From contig JARRJS010000033.1 of the NCBI GenBank assembly GCA_037388885.1, positions 1-61,644 on the forward strand: a stretch of DNA of 61,644 bases, written 5' to 3'. The notes below the pieces were generated by a model, which saw only the letters and a list, made by a program, of their open reading frames with translations, searched no databases and was not told the origin of the DNA. A program made the translations under genes and the position numbers. Below are positions 60,114 through 61,644 of the stretch, one piece after another (position 1 is the first letter of the stretch; the number at the start of each line of letters is the position of its first letter). Origin of the DNA: JARRJS01 sp037388885 (lineage in GTDB: Bacteria; Gemmatimonadota; Gemmatimonadetes; Longimicrobiales; RSA9).

Positions 60114-61644
60114 TCAACCGCCCACTCTTGTTGGCACAGAGCGGCTCTCGCGCGTCCCGTCTCCCAGCTGCCCGCTCTGGTTCAGACCCCAGCAGTACTG
60201 TGTGCCGTTCCGGGTGAAGCCGCACGTGAGCGCGCCACCGGCGTAGATCGAACGGAAGGACAGTTCTCCGGCCACGGGTACCGGCGTGGAGCGGTTCTGA
60301 CGGGTGCCGTCGCCCAACTCTCCGTGGATGTTCTGGCCCCAGCAGAAAACCCTGCCGGTGGTCAGGAGCGCACAGGTGCTGACGGCACCTGCGGCAAGGC
60401 GGGTCGCAGGGGCCGGGAGACCCTCGACCGGCCCCGGGAACGGGCGGTCCTGCGTCGAGCCGTCGCCGAGCTGCCCGGAGCTGTTGTTCCCCCAGCAGAG
60501 GACCCCGCCGCTCCGGATCCCGCACGTGTGGGCGTTTCCCGCCGTGAGCGATTCGAACGCGCCGACGACCTGGGTGGGCTGCTCCCGGTCGACGTCGGTC
60601 CCATTCCCGAGCTGTCCGTGGTCGTTTATTCCCCAGCAGTACGCGTTCCCTGCAGCCGTCAGCGCACACGCGTGACGCCAACCAGCTACCAGTTGAACGA
60701 AACGGTGATCGCCCGCCACGGGATGGGGCGTCAAACGATCACTGGAGGCGTCTCCCCCCTGGCCGCCGATGCTCTCTCCCCAGCACAGCGCCCGGCCGTC
60801 CGCGGCCAGGCCACAGGTGAAGGACACCCCGGCCGCGAGCACGCTGAATCGGTCCTCCGTGCTCACCGCCACGGGACTCGCCCGGTCGCTGCGCGATCCG
60901 TCGCCCAGCTGGCCGCTGTCGTTGGCGCCCCAGCAGAATGCCTGGCCGTCGCGAGTGAGCGCACAGGCATGCGATACCCCTGCGGTGATCGCCGCAAACC
61001 CCGCCGAGGACCCCTGAAGACGTTGGCCGCGGTCGTTTCCCCCTCGGCACGACACGCGGCCGCCCGCGAGCGCGCATACGAAGCTGCCGCCCACCGCGAA
61101 GGACCGGGGGACGACCGTAACGGCCGGGGAGACTACCGGCGCGGGGGCGTTTTCGGGCGCGGAGCTCACGGCCTTGGCATCAAACGTCAGGAGAACGTCG
61201 TTGATGTCGGGCACCAGCGCGGCCACATGCTGGTCGCCGGGGACGTTGCCGAGACGCCACACCGCCGATGCGTACCCGGCGGCGTCGGTCCGAACGCGGT
61301 CCGGGGCTACGTCCCCGCCTCCGCCCACCACGTGGAAACGCACCTCCACATCGGGCACGGCAACTCCGGCGGCGTCCGTGACGCGCACACGAAGGCGCCG
61401 GGGCAGGACGCTCCCCGGAGAGCCCGTCTGCTGGTTGCCGTCGACAATGACGGCGTTCCGCGGCGTCCCCGCTTGCGTCGTGATGGAAAAGCGCGCCCCG
61501 GGAAGGGGCGAGCCCACCAGATCGGCGCTCACCACTGAACGTCCCGGCGCGGCAGGAAGGAGGAGTGACACCCGGGCCAATCCCTCCTCGTCGGTCCGCA
61601 CGGTATCACGGCCCAGGCTGCCTGAGCCCTGCACGATGCGAAAC
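60114..61644 (-). CDS. RCC1-repeat secreted protein, C-terminal part (start lies beyond the right edge)
   Basis: The visible 500 or so residues start inside a bacterial Ig-like (Big-1-type) region (DTVRTDEEGLARVSLLLP, then RVRVTDAAGVAVPDVEVRFHVVGGGGDV). After a proline linker come seven RCC1-type repeats with the pattern xAGxxHxCAL...xxCWGxNxxGQLGDGT. Seven blades suit a complete propeller. Almost every repeat has two cysteines, suggesting one disulfide per blade in an exported protein. The frame is open to the last base of the window. Function unknown; surface binding is plausible. Confidence 0.92.
   Translation of the reverse strand, partial: FRIVQGSGSLGRDTVRTDEEGLARVSLLLPAAPGRSVVSADLVGSPLPGARFSITTQAGTPRNAVIVDGNQQTGSPGSVLPRRLRVRVTDAAGVAVPDVEVRFHVVGGGGDVAPDRVRTDAAGYASAVWRLGNVPGDQHVAALVPDINDVLLTFDAKAVSSAPENAPAPVVSPAVTVVPRSFAVGGSFVCALAGGRVSCRGGNDRGQRLQGSSAGFAAITAGVSHACALTRDGQAFCWGANDSGQLGDGSRSDRASPVAVSTEDRFSVLAAGVSFTCGLAADGRALCWGESIGGQGGDASSDRLTPHPVAGDHRFVQLVAGWRHACALTAAGNAYCWGINDHGQLGNGTDVDREQPTQVVGAFESLTAGNAHTCGIRSGGVLCWGNNSSGQLGDGSTQDRPFPGPVEGLPAPATRLAAGAVSTCALLTTGRVFCWGQNIHGELGDGTRQNRSTPVPVAGELSFRSIYAGGALTCGFTRNGTQYCWGLNQSGQLGDGTRESRSVPTRVGG

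Overview
The window is 61.6 kb of GC-rich DNA (about two thirds G+C) carrying some 45 protein genes on both strands, no rRNA or tRNA, and one 25-base scaffold gap (33806-33830). The mix of SusC/SusD outer-membrane pairs without an STN domain, short plug-like lipoproteins, a DUF2911 lipoprotein, a CBM9/DUF5916 protein, TPR proteins with the RSLWQVLG...DWVPP membrane domain, RCC1-repeat secreted proteins and many signal peptides ending in AQ points to Gemmatimonadota. This placement is inferred from gene content; no marker gene is present. Promoters resemble sigma-70 sites (TTGACA, then TATAcT or TATCgT), and most genes have a GGAGG ribosome site.

Layout. 1-10 kb: a SusC fragment running off the left edge, a beta-barrel gene divergent from it across a 29-bp palindrome, bacterioferritin, a frameshifted plug-domain protein, then a SusC-SusD-lipoprotein-lipoprotein operon. 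10-20 kb: DUF2911 lipoprotein; B12-type radical SAM enzyme divergent from a membrane protein/winged-helix pair; a coupled acyltransferase-flippase-glycosyltransferase cassette; an exported phosphodiesterase-like lipoprotein; a small plug lipoprotein. 20-34 kb: FlgO/TPR membrane protein, glucose-6-phosphate dehydrogenase, carboxylesterase, an outer-membrane protein with a QAQQ-repeat partner, DUF5916 protein, a small monooxygenase-like protein, a membrane protein/XRE pair and an APC permease behind a 21-codon leader frame. 34-45 kb: TPR-LuxR regulator and flavin monooxygenase, iron permease FTR1 with a Fur-like box on its start site, carbonic anhydrase, a fluoride riboswitch with crcB-DUF190-unknown, a LysE exporter, a TerB-like membrane protein ending inside a heptamer repeat, and a second phosphodiesterase-like lipoprotein.

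45-57 kb is a polysaccharide utilization locus: SusC, SusD, a PF10091/GH144-like hydrolase and two GH3 beta-glucosidases. GH144 enzymes are endo-beta-1,2-glucanases and some GH3 enzymes finish sophoro-oligosaccharides, so beta-1,2-glucan is the best substrate guess. Its SusD carries an inserted PDZ-like domain, the oddest protein in the window. Relics of a GxxExxY (PDDEXK_3) element flank the second GH3 gene. 57-61.6 kb holds a DUF1707 protein, a class C beta-lactamase-like hydrolase, a DinB protein and a truncated RCC1-repeat protein.

The most useful leads are the SusD-PDZ fusion, the fluoride riboswitch whose terminator competes with its pseudoknot, the acyltransferase-flippase-glycosyltransferase cassette, and the two repeat families (19-bp CTCCGAG...TGTCA and heptamer TAGCAGG) that have been built into gene ends and promoters.
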